A DNA stretch of 64,000 bases from Juglans regia (taxonomy: Eukaryota; Streptophyta; Magnoliopsida; Fagales; Juglandaceae): the NCBI RefSeq assembly GCF_001411555.2, contig NC_049909.1, positions 2,465,875 through 2,529,874 of the forward strand. Direction: 5' to 3'. Both the position numbers and the translations under genes were made by a program. This document shows, one piece after another, positions 20,759-33,700 of this stretch (position 1 is the first letter of the stretch; the number at the start of each line of letters is the position of its first letter). The notes below the pieces were generated by a model. That model saw only the letters and a list, made by a program, of their open reading frames with translations, made no database searches and was not told the DNA's origin.

Positions 20759-21127
20759 TGGTTCTCACTCGCTTCCTACTGGAAATTACTGGGTAATAGT
20801 ATAATAAAGAGATTGGGAAGATGATAGTGATTAAAAGGTGAAGAAGTAATTGAACAAATTGAATTCCACATACATATGGGTGAGTTCGAGGGGCCACAAG
20901 GTTTAACAAACTTTAAAAATTTACCTATTCAAAATATAAAAGATCCTATCTGGCCCCCCTTCCTCGTATACACTACTAGGCAAGATAACAGAGACTAGCA
21001 AATGTTAAAAAACAAACAAGAGGCCTAAGGCCAGTTCTGAAATACCAATTACAGACTAAATAACACTAACCGTCCAAAGAATCGGCCCATCTACGACACA
21101 GACTAAAACACTTAAGGCTACATAACA
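20759..21127 (-). repeat. 5' LTR of the Hsp70-carrying element, truncated
   Basis: It is a direct repeat of 16608-17014, including the ends GTGAGAACCA and CATGTTATGTAG on the minus strand. Relative to the other LTR it lacks the first ~80 bp and an internal ~27-bp piece. Confidence 0.75.
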
Positions 21128-21689
21128 TGAATGGTTATGTCCACCTGGTCTAAACTGTTGCGAATTGGTTCCACCTTCATTGCACCTGTCGACATAACCA
21201 TATTGTCCGAGACAACTCAAGCTAGACAAGGTATAAGATTTCCTACCATTTTCTAATCCAAATGTTTTTTATAATTTGAAGAGAGCAGTGTGTACATTGC
21301 CCATGGACAACATTTAATGCAATAGGATCCACATGTTGTAAGAAAATTGTAGGAAATCTCAATCCGTTAGGCAACTACAGTGGTTACTTGTTGACATGCG
21401 TGTAATTATTGGAGTAAGTATGGGAACAATGAGGAAGAAGATAATGAACAAAAATATAAAGTAGCGGAAAAAAGCAAATACAGTACCAAAATGTTAGAAA
21501 GAACCCAATAGTGATACCCTCAGATCATTTTCTGCAGAAAGAACATTTTCTAATTGTGTAATCATGGACATAAATTTAATCCAACTTTTACTCGGTAAGA
21601 AATACCTTCGTTTCTTCCATATCAAAATTCTTGCCAGCTTACTGGGTTGAGGAATAATTAAATAACTACAGCCACAACAATATTAGGCA
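21128..21689. other. Downstream flank of the YchF gene
   Basis: Immediately 3' of the YchF stop codon. It should contain the gene's 3' UTR, but no polyadenylation site could be chosen with confidence. A piece at 21141-21180 (CTAAACTGTTGCGAATTGG) resembles 17360-17395 in the Hsp70-carrying element, so part of it may be element-derived. Confidence 0.4.
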
Positions 21690-21758
21690 TTATACATTGA
21701 AACGAAACAGCATTACATCTCCTTCACGTACAATGTATTCTTTACCCTCAGATCGTAA
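21690..21758 (-). CDS. YchF: YchF exon 11 (C terminus and stop)
   Basis: It encodes [22 protein letters not shown] and the TAA stop at 21690-21692. This is the conserved C-terminal strand of the TGS domain. Acceptor TTGCAG. Confidence 0.94.
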   Translation of the reverse strand, partial: LRSEGKEYIVREGDVMLFRFNV

Positions 21759-24700
21759 CTGCAAAAATCAAAAGGACGCCATTAATGATATAAATACTGG
21801 AGAAGAGTATTTTTCTCTTGTTTTTCTTTTCAGGTAATATATGTGCGCGTGTGCGCCAGTTATCATTAATCATTTTATGTCCATCATGTCAAATATGAAA
21901 TTAAAATTTCCATTCAATAACCTCACATCTCTTACTATGAAATGTTCAAGGAAGAACCCTGATTTCAAGTGCCCAAGGAACAGCTTCCAAATTCAATGAA
22001 CTGACAACTGGTGAGGATGGAGAGCAGGAATCAAACAGAACAGTGGGAAACCTACAACGGTTTTTCTTTTTGGTCCCAAAATGTTATCGCTAGGCTTCAT
22101 AATATAGGGTCCAAAACTGAGAATCCCCAAACGGGATACGGTCAAGAGAATTGATCTCGGTACTCTGATACTTTGCCAAGAAGTTTGTGCACCACATTCT
22201 AGGGAAAAGACATGATGAAAAGCCTTCCATCAAGCATCTTCAAGTGAGGAGCACTTTCTTCCCTTCAACCGCCCCAAACCCCCGGCTAATTATGGATTTA
22301 TGTAAAAACTATGCCTTCCCCATCTTCTAATGCACACACCTAGTACTAGAAAGAGGTAAACGACAAACCAAAAATATAAAAGTTCAACTAGAACTCAATC
22401 CCCTAAAGTATAGCCTGGAGCAAACCACATGAATTTTCTGAGGCGGCAATTGCAACTTTGAAGAAATCAAACACGCCCCTCCTGTTGTATCAGGAAACCT
22501 ACGGTTCCCTTTTGGTTTATAAGACTTTGTTTGAATTATACTTTTGGTATTTTCATGGGTGTTATTTGTCTGAGTTTTATTTGATGTGCTCAGGATTGTT
22601 GAGTAGTTTTAAAAGGAAACATTAATCTTCAAAAGCGAAAATCAGATCCTTTGCCCAAGTCTGCTGCTCCTCTAGAACTTCTCTAGCTCTCAAACCCAAA
22701 CCTTTCCAACTCAGAGACCCTGAGCCAGAAAAAAAGACACCAGAAATCACCTCCAGATCTGCTGCTCCCTTTCAGCTAAGAAATCCAATTGTTTTTCATC
22801 AATTTCTCTCTTCAAATTCCTTAAAAACATACCCAAAAACCTTTCCCTACAAATGTGTTCAGGTTTATTGTAATTTTCTGAAACCCTAATTGCAAGATGA
22901 GAATCATTCTCTTCTTCCCTTGTTCCCACCACTACTGCACCTTTTTTCCCAACAGTTTTACATGTATAACTTTTTGTTTAGGTATGTGATGATGGGTTTC
23001 TCAAGCTGGATGGTGATTGAGACAAAATATCTTGAGTTTTCAGCAGATGAGGGCATCAATTAATCAAGATTTCTGAAAATATCAAAGGTAATTAGTAGTT
23101 CAGTATCTCTTGGCAAGGTTACTAGGAGCTGCTTATTGACCACCGTGGAACCTTTACTTCAGAAGGAGACCAAGGAGTTTGTTAAATCATCTACAGTTGG
23201 CCACAGGGCATTTGTCGCACAGTGAGGTTCTAAGATCAAGTGTCTCTGTTTGGCCATAGCTGACTTTGGAAAGAGTGGAAGAAAAAGGACTCAATTGCTG
23301 TGCCAGGAGTTAGAGAAGCGAAGATATGGGAAAGGTTTGCACATGAGCTCCAAAGGATCTGGGACTATTTTAAGTGCATTGTGGAGATGAAGCTAGGGTG
23401 AAACAATCTGCGAAAGCTGGTTTTGGGAGTTTCCCAATGTGCAAAAAGTCAAAAGCTGTGACTGCAGTGGTTGCAACTCATTGTGGGACGTCTAACCAAA
23501 GGGGACTTTTCTAAGTTTTCTTTATGATTTGAAAATCCTCTCTTTTGCTGCGAATGTGAAAAGTTCCTTGATGTTTTCTATGTTATGGTATACCCTAATC
23601 ATTGCAAGGAGGTAAAGAACTTCATTTTCTTGTGCAGGGCATTCAGGTGGATAATTTGTGTCACATGATTTCTCCCCTAGTGCATGTGTAAACTAGCTGT
23701 CACTGTCATACCCTTCCCTCGGTATTTGAGATAGTTATTAAAAATATAGGGTTCATCGGCCTTTCATAACATCCATAAGACTATAAAAATCATCACAAAA
23801 ATATAATTATAACCTTAATGTAGCATTCCTTGACAAACTAGTTCACACATGAAAATATTGATAAATGTCCACGACAGCTTTCTCTAATCTCTAGTTGGTC
23901 CAAAAAAGCAAAATTATCAAAATTTCCTAGGTGTACACCATGCAGAGATTTCGTATGTAAAGAAATTTATAAAGTTGATTAAATGGAACACATCCCTCTT
24001 ATTCATGAATTTCTTGTATCTATTTCTAGTTCTTGACAAGGTGTCTTCTCTTGTATACATCATGTGTACTTGGGCTACGCCAATTTAAATTTTATTAATA
24101 AAATTCTTTTACCTATCACAAAACAATCTCTTACTAATACTCAGATCCCTAGATGGTCTCATTCTCACATGTAAGCATGCTAATTGTTTAGTTCAAATTG
24201 GTGAATTGACATAAGCAGACTCCAAAAACCCATCATTGACAGATGAATATCCAAGTCAATTCAATGGTAGGCACAATGAGTATCAGAAACAACAGAAAGT
24301 TGTCTTTTTCATCCTATCTTATGAATTTTTATTCAATAAAATAAATAACAATGGTCAAGCAACAAACTCACAAGTCCTTTCTCCCTTGCAGCAGCAAGTG
24401 AACCAGCAGCAACAAAATCATCATAAGCCACCTGATAAATAAAACAGGTTGTTACTATGCATATTACCAAGTGGAAGGCAAAATAGAAGGCCAAAAAGGA
24501 AACTGGCCTTAGTAAGCTGAACCTCCATAGAAACTTCAATGAGCAATAAAATCCCTAGTTTATAGCCAGATATACAATAGATCAATTTCTCTGAGTGCCT
24601 ACCTATTGACTAAAAAAGACCAAGCTAACAGATGTTTGTTTTATCAGAAGATTCAGAACTATCGTAGGATAAACAATAAATAAAAAATATCCATTTTGAA

Positions 24701-27700
24701 GAATGCATTTTTTTTTTCTTTCTGATAGGTAAGATACGCACTCGAGAGGTCTTGAACTTGTGACACGTAAGTTCCTCCACCCAATTCTTCTTTTTGGTAA
24801 GAGGGAAGCTCATTGGCCATTTGAAGCATACTTTTAATCAGGATGCAAGAATGAGAATTATTCTCGACCAAGAAGGCCCATAGGCTAGTGACTTAAATTG
24901 CATTCCGAGATTTTTACCTATCGTCTGAAAAAGCGGCAGCACCAATGTCATAATTTGGGGTTGAGACCTGAGGGTCTGATTTCATGAAGACCCTAAAAAG
25001 TTTTAGTAACAAATAAAAAGTGTTATCAAGTTGCTATGGAGGGAGATATTTTTCTGGAATGGGACACCTGGCGTGCTCTAGCTATGATGTCAAAATTCAT
25101 TTCAATCCGTACTGGCACTCATCTGGATAATATAATGTTGGAAAGTTTCCAAATTTATCCAGTCAACACTGGATTATAGGAGAAATTTCTGTAATTATGT
25201 AAATATTCTTAGGAGATATTCTAGGAGATATTCTGGGAGATTTGTTAGCAATTGTTATTCTTTCCTTTATTATTCTTGAGATTTGTTAGCAATTGTTATT
25301 CTTTCCTTTATTATTCTTTCATTTTAGCTTATCCTTGTAGTCTAAAAAACATACGGATTGTACCTTATTTTAAAAGAAAAAAAACTACTATGCCGCCCAA
25401 TTGTTACTGCTCCATTTGATAGCTCAGTGAATTTTTTTTTTTTTTTTTTACTTAATGATTAAGGAAGTAATTTTTAGTGTATTGATGTATTTTTTATATT
25501 TTTTTAAATATTTAAAAATGATAAAAAAATGTGAATAAAAAAAAATACTACTTTTACACTAGCGGTCAATTGCAGTGGTAAGCTGCAAGCGGCACAGTAG
25601 TGCAGCTCATTTTAAAAATAAGAAATACTATACCAATTCTTCTCCACTTCTAGATGGTATCAAGAGCCTGGTTCTCTTTTCCTTTCGCCAGTCATAGCCT
25701 AAACCTAGGCCTTATTGCCTTAACCCTGTTCAGCCTCCATTATGTCTGAAATTTCCGAAACTTCCACCATAGCCAGACCTGAACCTGTGGTCAACACCAA
25801 AACTGAAGCCAAAGTAGCCCATACCAAACCCCATTCAGTCCAAATCACAAATATCCATCTCAATGAAGCCAACTTCTTGAGATGGTCTCAATAACTTTGA
25901 ATGTATATCTACGGGAGAGGTAAGATTGGGAACCTTACTAGTGAAACCAAGGCCCCTGTCATAGCAGACCCGTCATATGCTATATGGGATGCTGAAAATT
26001 CCATGATTATGGCTTGGCTTGTGAACGCAATGGATGAAGATATTAGCGCTAATTACATGTGCTATCCTACTGCAAAGAACTCTGGGATAATGTTAGTCAG
26101 ATGTATTCTGACCTTGGAAATTATTCTCAGATTTATGAATTGCAGCAAAAAATAGGCAAGACCCAACAAGGGGAAGACAGTGTGACTAAGTATTTTAATG
26201 TCCTTAAGGGACTCTGGCAGGACTTGGATCTCTATTCAATGATTATGAATGGAAAAGCCCTGATGATTGCAACTACAACAAGAAGATGGTGAAAAATGCA
26301 AGAATTTTTAAATTCTTAGCTGGACTCAATGATGAGTTTGATGAAGTCAGGGGGAGGATTCTTGGTAGACAACCTCTGCCTCCAATCGGAGTGGTATTTT
26401 CTGAAGTGAGACGTGAAGATTGTCGTTGGAATGTTATGCTAAAGAAAAAAGGGGTTCATGGAACAGTGGAGAACTCGGCTCAGGTTGCTGCTACTCCTAC
26501 TGTTTTGGCTATTGCTAATGCCTCTGTACAACAGTCATATCCATAAAAAATCTCTAATATGGTGACTATTGTAATAAGCAACGCCATACCGAGAAACCGG
26601 CTGGAAACTACATGGAAAACCAGCAAATTAGAAGAGCAGCAAACCTGAACCTGGACACAACCAAGTGATTCCTAGAGCAAATGAAGCCCAAACCAATGTT
26701 CTAAGTTCAGAGCAAATGGATCAACTTCTTCAACTGCTGAAATCCAATCCGATATCTGGTACTTCTATTGGTTCCTTGGCCCAAGCAAGTAATATGTCGA
26801 GTGCCTATTCTAGTTCTTTAGCCTTTGCACCATGGATTATTGATTCAGGTGCATCCGACCATATGATCAGTATATCTCAATTGTTTCAATCTTATTATCC
26901 TTGTCCGAGTAATAAAAAGGTTAGGATTGCAGATGGGAGTTTTTCATCCATTGCAGGAATAGGTTCAATTAGAATTTCCAGGAAAATAGAATTAAAATCT
27001 GTCCTTCATGTTCCTAAACTTACTTGCAATCTTCTGTCAGTTAGTAGATTATCCCATGATTCTAACTGCCATATCATATTCTTTGATTCTCTCTATGAAT
27101 TTCAAGACCAAAGCTCGGGGGCAATGATTGGCAGTGCTAGGATGATCAATGGTCTTAATTATTTTGATGATACCCATTCAGCAATAAACAAGCTCAGGGC
27201 TTGAGTGGTAGTACTAGTTCAATCCCTGGGCAATGCTTTGGCATCTTAGATTAGGACATCCTAGTTTTTCTTATTTAAAATGTGTTGCCTAGTCTGTTTA
27301 AAAATTTGGATTGTACTTCCCTTCATTGTGATGTTTTTCATTTATCAAAAAGTCATCGAGTTCCTTATAATTCAAAAGGCTACTGTGCATCAAAACCTTT
27401 TTATTTGATTCATAGTGATGTTTAGGGCATTGTTTTTAATCTCGTACAGTACCGGCCGGTATTTGTGGTACGGTATCATATATGTTTCGTACCGGCCTAT
27501 ACTAGCCTGTAATTTTTTTTTTTTCAAACTACAAGCTTATTTTTTTACCTCTAATTCAGACTAGGCTATTTATAATTTATATATATGTATTTATATATAA
27601 TTTATTCATATATAAACTAGTATTTTGGAATATAATTTATATATATTTATATATAATTTATTCATATATCGACTATTCCGAAACGGTACACGAAACAGTA

Positions 27701-30700
27701 CCGATACCGAAATATTTTGTTCCAGTCACTATTTTAAATTTCGTACCATACCGGCCAGTACGGCAGAAATTTTCCATACTGGCCGCTGGGCCGGTATAGA
27801 TACCATATATGTTTCGTACCGGCCTCAATTTCGGCCTATACCGGCCTATATTTCCGCCGGTACCGGCCGATATTTCTGCCTTCAGTTTTTTTTTTTTTTC
27901 ATTTTTTCAAACTACAAGTTTATTTTTTGACCCCCAATTTAAACTAGGCTATTTATAATTTATATATATATATATAAAATTTATTCATATATAGACTATT
28001 ATTTTAGAATATAATTTATATATATTTATATATATAATTTATTCATATATCGACTATCCCGAAACGGTACACGAAACGCTACCGGTATTGAAAAATTTTG
28101 TTCCAGTGCCTTGACCGGTATGGCTTCCGGTACGGTATTCAAAATATTGGTTCCAGTGCCTTGACCGGTACGATATCCGGTACGGTATTCAAAACATTGG
28201 TTTGGGATCCCTCTAAGGTTACTACCTTATCCGGAAAAAAAATGGTTTGGGACTTTTATAGATGATTTTTTTTTTTTTTATGTTGGGGAACCTCTCCAGG
28301 GCCCTTCGGACCCACCCCTACATAGTAAACCCCGGTCCCGTGCACCGCACTCTCAGAAGTTTCCCCACATGGAACTGGTTAAATCGCTGACTTTTCACCA
28401 GGGAGTGTGGCCCCTATAAATTGTTTGCACCCAAGGGGATTTGAACCTTGGACCTAGGGGGAGCATACCCCCAAGCCAAAGGCCTTTACTACTTGAGCCA
28501 ACCCCTAGGGGTTACTTTTATAGATGATCATACTCGGATTTGTTGGGTATATTTGATGAATGTAAATTTGCAGTTGAAATATTATTCAAGAATTTTTATA
28601 GCATGATCGAAAATCAACTTCATACAAAAATAAGCATATTTCGTACAGATAAATGGTACAGAATATTCCAACCAAGTTTTGGGAAATTTTTTGAAAGAAA
28701 GAGGGATTCAGCATCAATCCATGTGTCGTGACACCCCACAACAAAATGGCATCGCTAAAAGAAAAAATCGTCATTTACTTGAAGTTGCACGGGCTATAAT
28801 GTTTTTTATGCATATTCCAAAATATTTGTGGGGGGATGCTATTCTAACTGCTCGTTACCTTATTAATAGAATGCCTACCCGTGTGCTGCAGTATATCACT
28901 CCTTTGGCATGCCCAAAAAAATCCTTTCCTGATAATAGGATAATTTCTTATCTGCCTCTAAAAGTATTTGGATGCACTGTTTTTGTTCATATTCCAGCTC
29001 ATCTTAGATCTAAACTTGATCCTAGGGCTGAAAAATGTGTGTTTCTTTGATATGCTCCCAATAAGAGAGGGTACAAATGTTTGAATCCAAAAACAAAAAA
29101 AAAATCACATCTGTATGAATGTCGTTTTTGTTGAAAATCAGTCTTATCTAACCAAACTTATCTTCAGGGGGAGAAAGAGAGTAGTGAAGATCAGTTTCAG
29201 TTTTGGAAAACTTCTATACCAATGCCTAATGTTTTCCTTGACATTGACATCCCTCTACAAAACATTCAAGGAACTAAAATTTTAAATAGTGAAAAAAATG
29301 GAAATCACAATCTGCCTATACAAAGCATAAGGGAATCACAAACAGGGGGAGAATTGCTACAGAATAATCCCTCTTCTGAGCTTCGTGTTTATGCTAGAGG
29401 CAGGTATCGTTCTAATACTAAGGATCATCCCACAATTCCAGAGCAGAATCAATCATCACCTCTAAAAACTGGTTATTTGGAAATCCCAGGTAATCCTTCT
29501 ACTACACTTATAGTTGAGCAATCTACTGACCTTGATGTACCTATAGCCATTAGGAAAGGAGTTACAACCTGTACCACACACCCCATTGCCAAATATTTAT
29601 CATATCACAGACTCTCTCATAATCATAAGGCCTTTACATCCAATATTTCTCACCTATTTGTTCCAAGGACCATTCAGGAAGCTATGGATCATCAGGATAG
29701 GAAGTTAGTAGTTTTTTAAAAGATGAATGCACTACGGAACAACGGTACTTGGGAAATTATTGATTTACCAAAGGAAAAGAAAACTGTAGGTTGCAAATGG
29801 GTGTTTACAGTTAAATGCAAGGCTGATGGCAGTATAGAGAAATATAAGACGAGACTCGTAGCAAAAGGGTTTACACAAACATACGGAATTGACTATCAAG
29901 AAACTTTTGCTATAGCGGCCAAGATAAACTCAATCAGAGTGTTACTCTCCTTAGCTATACATTCTAACTGGCCCTTATACCAGTTGGATGTAAAAAATGT
30001 TTTTTTAAATGGAGATCTAGAGGATGAAGTGTTTATGGAATTACCACCAGGTTTTGAAGGTAATCTTGGCAAAGATAAGGTGTGTAAACTGAAAAAAAAT
30101 CATTCTATAGGCTCAAGCAATCTCCGAGAGCTTGGTTTGAACTCTTTGGGAAGGCTGTAAAGGGTCATGGTTACTGCCAAGGTCAAGCTAATCACACCAT
30201 GTTCTATAAGCACTCAAGTGAAGGGAAGGTTGCCATTCTAATTGTCTATGTTGAAGATATTATTTTGACAGGTAATGACAGCAAGAAACTTGAGAAATTA
30301 AAGCAGATGCTTGCTAATGAATTTGAGATTAAAGACTTGGGTGACTTGAAGTATTTTCTCGGTATGGAATTTGCAAGGTCAAGAAAAGGTATTTTTGTTT
30401 CACAAAGAAAATATGTGCTTGACTTGCTTGGAGAAACAGGTTTACTAGGGTGTAAAGCAGCTGAAAAACCTGTAGTCTGAGGCATTTCGTGGTGCATCGG
30501 GGGTGACTTTAATGTCATTTGATTTCCAAGTGAAAGATCAGGTGTTTCTAGCAAAGTTTTAAAAATCGTTTCGTACCGGCCGGTAATGCCGGTATTTGCC
30601 GTACCGGCCACTGGGCCGGTACAGGTACTACCTGTATTTCGTACCGGCCGTTTCGGCCTGTGTTTCTGCTTGTACCGGCCTGTGTTTCAGCCTGTACCGG

Positions 30701-33700
30701 CCAATATTTCGGCCTTCGTTTTTTTTTTTTTTTTTCGAACTACAAGCTCATTTTTTGACCCTTAATTCAGATTAGACTATTTATAATTTATATATATATA
30801 TATTTATATATAATTTATTTATATATAAATTATTATTTTGGAATATAATTTTGAAATATAATTTATTTATATATCGATTATTCCGAAATGTTATCCCGAA
30901 ACGCTATCCCGAAACGGTACCGATACCGAAATATTTCGTTTCAGTGCCTTGACCGGTACAACGTCCGGTACGGTATTCAAAACATTGGTTTCTAGCCTCA
31001 ACTCGGCCATGATTGATTTCTCTGATTTCATCTTCAAGCTAAACCTACTGGACATCCCTCTAGTTGGCAGTGCTTATACGTGGTCTAATACTCATGAGCA
31101 TCCTTCTTGGTCGAGAATAGATAGATTCTTGGTATCCCCTTTTTTTATAGTTAATAAGAAATTTTCTTACCAAGAATAGGCAAAGCCCAAGTACACAAGA
31201 CATATACAAAGGAAATACCTATTACACACTAGAGAATTAAAAAAAAAAAAAAATACAAATTCGGAAAAGGTTCATCATTCAGTACAAGAGTCTTGGCCCA
31301 CAAACACTAAGTACTAAAGAAGAAATCCCTAAGTTCTCCCAAAGAACCTTTTTTGTTTGCAAAGCATCTCCCATTCCTTTCCAGCCAAAGACACCACATC
31401 AAGCACAAAGGAATCATCTTCCATTAGGCAGCAACTCGTTTTCTTCCCTCAAAAACATACCAACATGCAAGTAGATCCACCACTTCCTTAGGTATCACCC
31501 AATCTAATCCCGTCCGACCAAAAACCTCATTCCACAAAGACCTGCCACCTCGCATTGAAGGAAAAGATGATTTACAGATTCACCATCTTTCTTACACATG
31601 ACACACCAACACACTAAAAACATAGCACACTTTCTTAAGTTATCCGTGGTCAAAACTTTACCAAGAGAAACTGCCCAACAGAAAAACGCCACCTTAGTAG
31701 GAACCTTCACTTTCCATATGCTTTTCCAAGGGAACTCACAGCCACAGTGACAAGTTAACACCTATAAAAAGAACTAACTGAAATCTGGAATTTCCTACAT
31801 GATCCCACAGCAGACTTTCCTCCCTTCCCTGCACCACTCTTGAATTATAAAGTCTTCCCAAAAAATCAGAAACAACATTCACTTCCACTGAATATTATTA
31901 TTCGTATAAGAGAGAATCTGCCACAGCTGCATTTTGATCCCTAGCAATCCTATAAAGATTTTGATCCCTACCTAGATCTAATCCAAAAACGACTTCCCAG
32001 GTTGTGCTCAAATTACTTCCCTATAATCATTGATTGTGGGGAGATTCATGGAATTTGTATACTTCAAGTTTAAAAATATGTGGTTGTGATCTAAAGGGTT
32101 TGTTGATGGAGTTCAATAGTCGTGGTCCTCTTACACATTATTTGGCACCCCTAGTTACATCTTGGCTTGTAAGCTTAACGTGTTAAAGAAAGACTTAAAG
32201 GCTTGTAATAAGTAGGTGTTAGACAATGTGGAACTCCAAAAGAACTCTTTATCTTCCATGTTTGGAAGGTGTGGAGGAGGTTAGGATTCTCTCGGATGTT
32301 GAGAGAGTCTGCAAAACTCAGGTGACTATGGACCTAGAAAGGGTGATCCTAATAGAAGAAATATCAACGAGACAAAAGTCAAGCGCTTTATAGTTGAAAG
32401 AGGTAGAAAAGCGTACCAAGTTCTTTCATCGTGTAGCTAACTCTCACAAGAGGAACAACGTCATTGAAACGATGGTGGTGAATTGTGCAGTCTTTTCAAA
32501 TCTTCCAGAGATCACAGATCATATCATTCAATATTATGAGCACTTACTCTCTAAGCATTTCTCTTGGAGACTGAACCTTGATGGACTTGCTTTTGATTCT
32601 TTTGAATCACAGGAAGTGAAATGGCTAGAAAGGCCTTTGGTGGAGGAAGAGATCAAGAAAGTGGTCAAGAGTATGCCCTGACTGGTTCACTGTGGCTAGA
32701 ATGGCTTGATGTGATACCCCATACGATAAGAAGATAAAGTAGGTGGTATATGGGATCCCACATTACTTGGGAAGGAGAAATTCTTACTCTTTAAAATGTT
32801 CCAATAGGGCTCCAATTGTATCATTGACTAGTCCTTTTAGAGTATAGGTCATGTGGCTTGGACCTTTCATTGGGGCGTTACAAATGGTATCAAAGCCTAT
32901 CCCAACCAAAAATGTGAGACTTGAGACGTGCCACCTACGACGGATGGGCCAGACGAGGACGTTGGGAATTTAAGGAGGGAGATTGTGATACCCCATATGA
33001 TAAGAGGATAAGGTAGGTGGTGTATGGGATCCTACATTGCTTAGGAAGGAGAAGTTCTTGCTCTTTATGATATTCTAATGGGGCTCCAATTTGTATCATT
33101 GACTAATTTTTTTGGAGTATAGACCATGTGGTTTGGCCTTTCCTTGGGACGTTACACTTGAATAGGCATGATTTTCTTGTATCATTGGACACTCATGCTT
33201 AGGTGTCACTCTTCTATATGTGTCATGTACTCGGGCTAGGCCTATTTATATCTTCAATAAAATCCTTGTTTTACTATTAAAAAAAAACTCTTATGCTCTC
33301 CACTTGTCACAGCCCTTTTCAATCAATCACTATGCACCAAAAGCTTTTACAGCTCATTGTAATTGACCCCGAAAATAACTTCTCTCTCCCAAAACATAAC
33401 TCGTGAGACATTTAAGATTCCAAGGAAACTAAAGTTCCCTTCTTTTTCTCCCCCAGGAATATTACCTACTGTATTTTAATTAACATTTTTAAAGTGCTAA
33501 AATATTAAAAAAATACGATGAATAATTTTGAGCAAAGATCTTATTCCCTACAGGGGGAAAAAGTAAAAGAAAAGGGAACAATCAGAATGCTTACTGTCTC
33601 GGCTCGAATGAAACCTTTCTCAAAGTCTGAGTGGATAACTCCAGCAGCTTGAGGTGCTGTCATGCCTGAACAAATAAAGAATAACAATCAGACAAATATC

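Larger units (their letters stand above)
16608..21127 (-). mobile_element. Non-autonomous LTR retrotransposon carrying an Hsp70 gene fragment
   Basis: On the minus strand the order is 5' LTR (20759-21127), a tRNA-Met-type PBS, a short gag-like leader, part of an Hsp70 nucleotide-binding domain, an unidentified coding-like segment, a polypurine tract and a 3' LTR (16608-17094). No protease, RT or integrase is visible, so it would depend on another element. The Hsp70 part is itself split by a LINE. No matching 5-bp target duplication was found; the 5' LTR seems to have lost its first ~80 bp, which would explain this. Confidence 0.72.
25136..25646 (+). repeat. Probable 5' LTR of the copia element
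   Basis: It starts TGTTGGAAAG, ends near TTCTCCA, and is followed eight bases later by the PBS. It contains a 41-bp tandem duplication (25237-25318) and a MITE-like insertion (25384-25601). Both ends are estimated because no 3' LTR is available. Confidence 0.55.
25136..30480 (+). mobile_element. Ty1/copia retrotransposon, 3' part missing
   Basis: The order LTR, PBS, gag, protease, integrase, RT is that of Ty1/copia. It ends abruptly at 30480 within RT, where LINE sequence begins; RNase H and the 3' LTR are not found. A hAT-type MITE (27428-28199) and a SINE (28267-28513) lie inside the integrase region. Frameshifts and stops make it defective. Confidence 0.88.
30481..33290 (+). mobile_element. 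L1-type LINE with internal deletion and three nested insertions
   Basis: The plus strand starts inside the endonuclease ([12 protein letters not shown]), continues after a MITE with [20 protein letters not shown] and [12 protein letters not shown], continues after an antisense LINE with [12 protein letters not shown], then RT finger sequence [20 protein letters not shown] (32394-32681), and then jumps to the LINE 3' tail (GTACTCGGGCTAGGCC...AATAAAATCC) at 33220-33290. The RT core is therefore deleted. Nested inside are a hAT MITE, a LINE and a TRIM. Confidence 0.82.
24432..33594 (-). other. YchF intron 9, 9.2 kb, nested transposons
   Basis: It contains a plus-strand copia element (25136-30480) and a plus-strand LINE (30481 to about 33290) with further insertions inside both. 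All main elements run opposite to the gene. The exon 9/10 junctions are intact. Confidence 0.9.

Noticed and set aside
22747..22932. 61-codon minus-strand frame in intron 10
   Set aside because: No motif, and it lies in a probable retroelement leader.
24236..24442. Plus-strand frame over YchF exon 10
   Set aside because: Antisense shadow of the exon; the Gln run is the complement of Ala codons.
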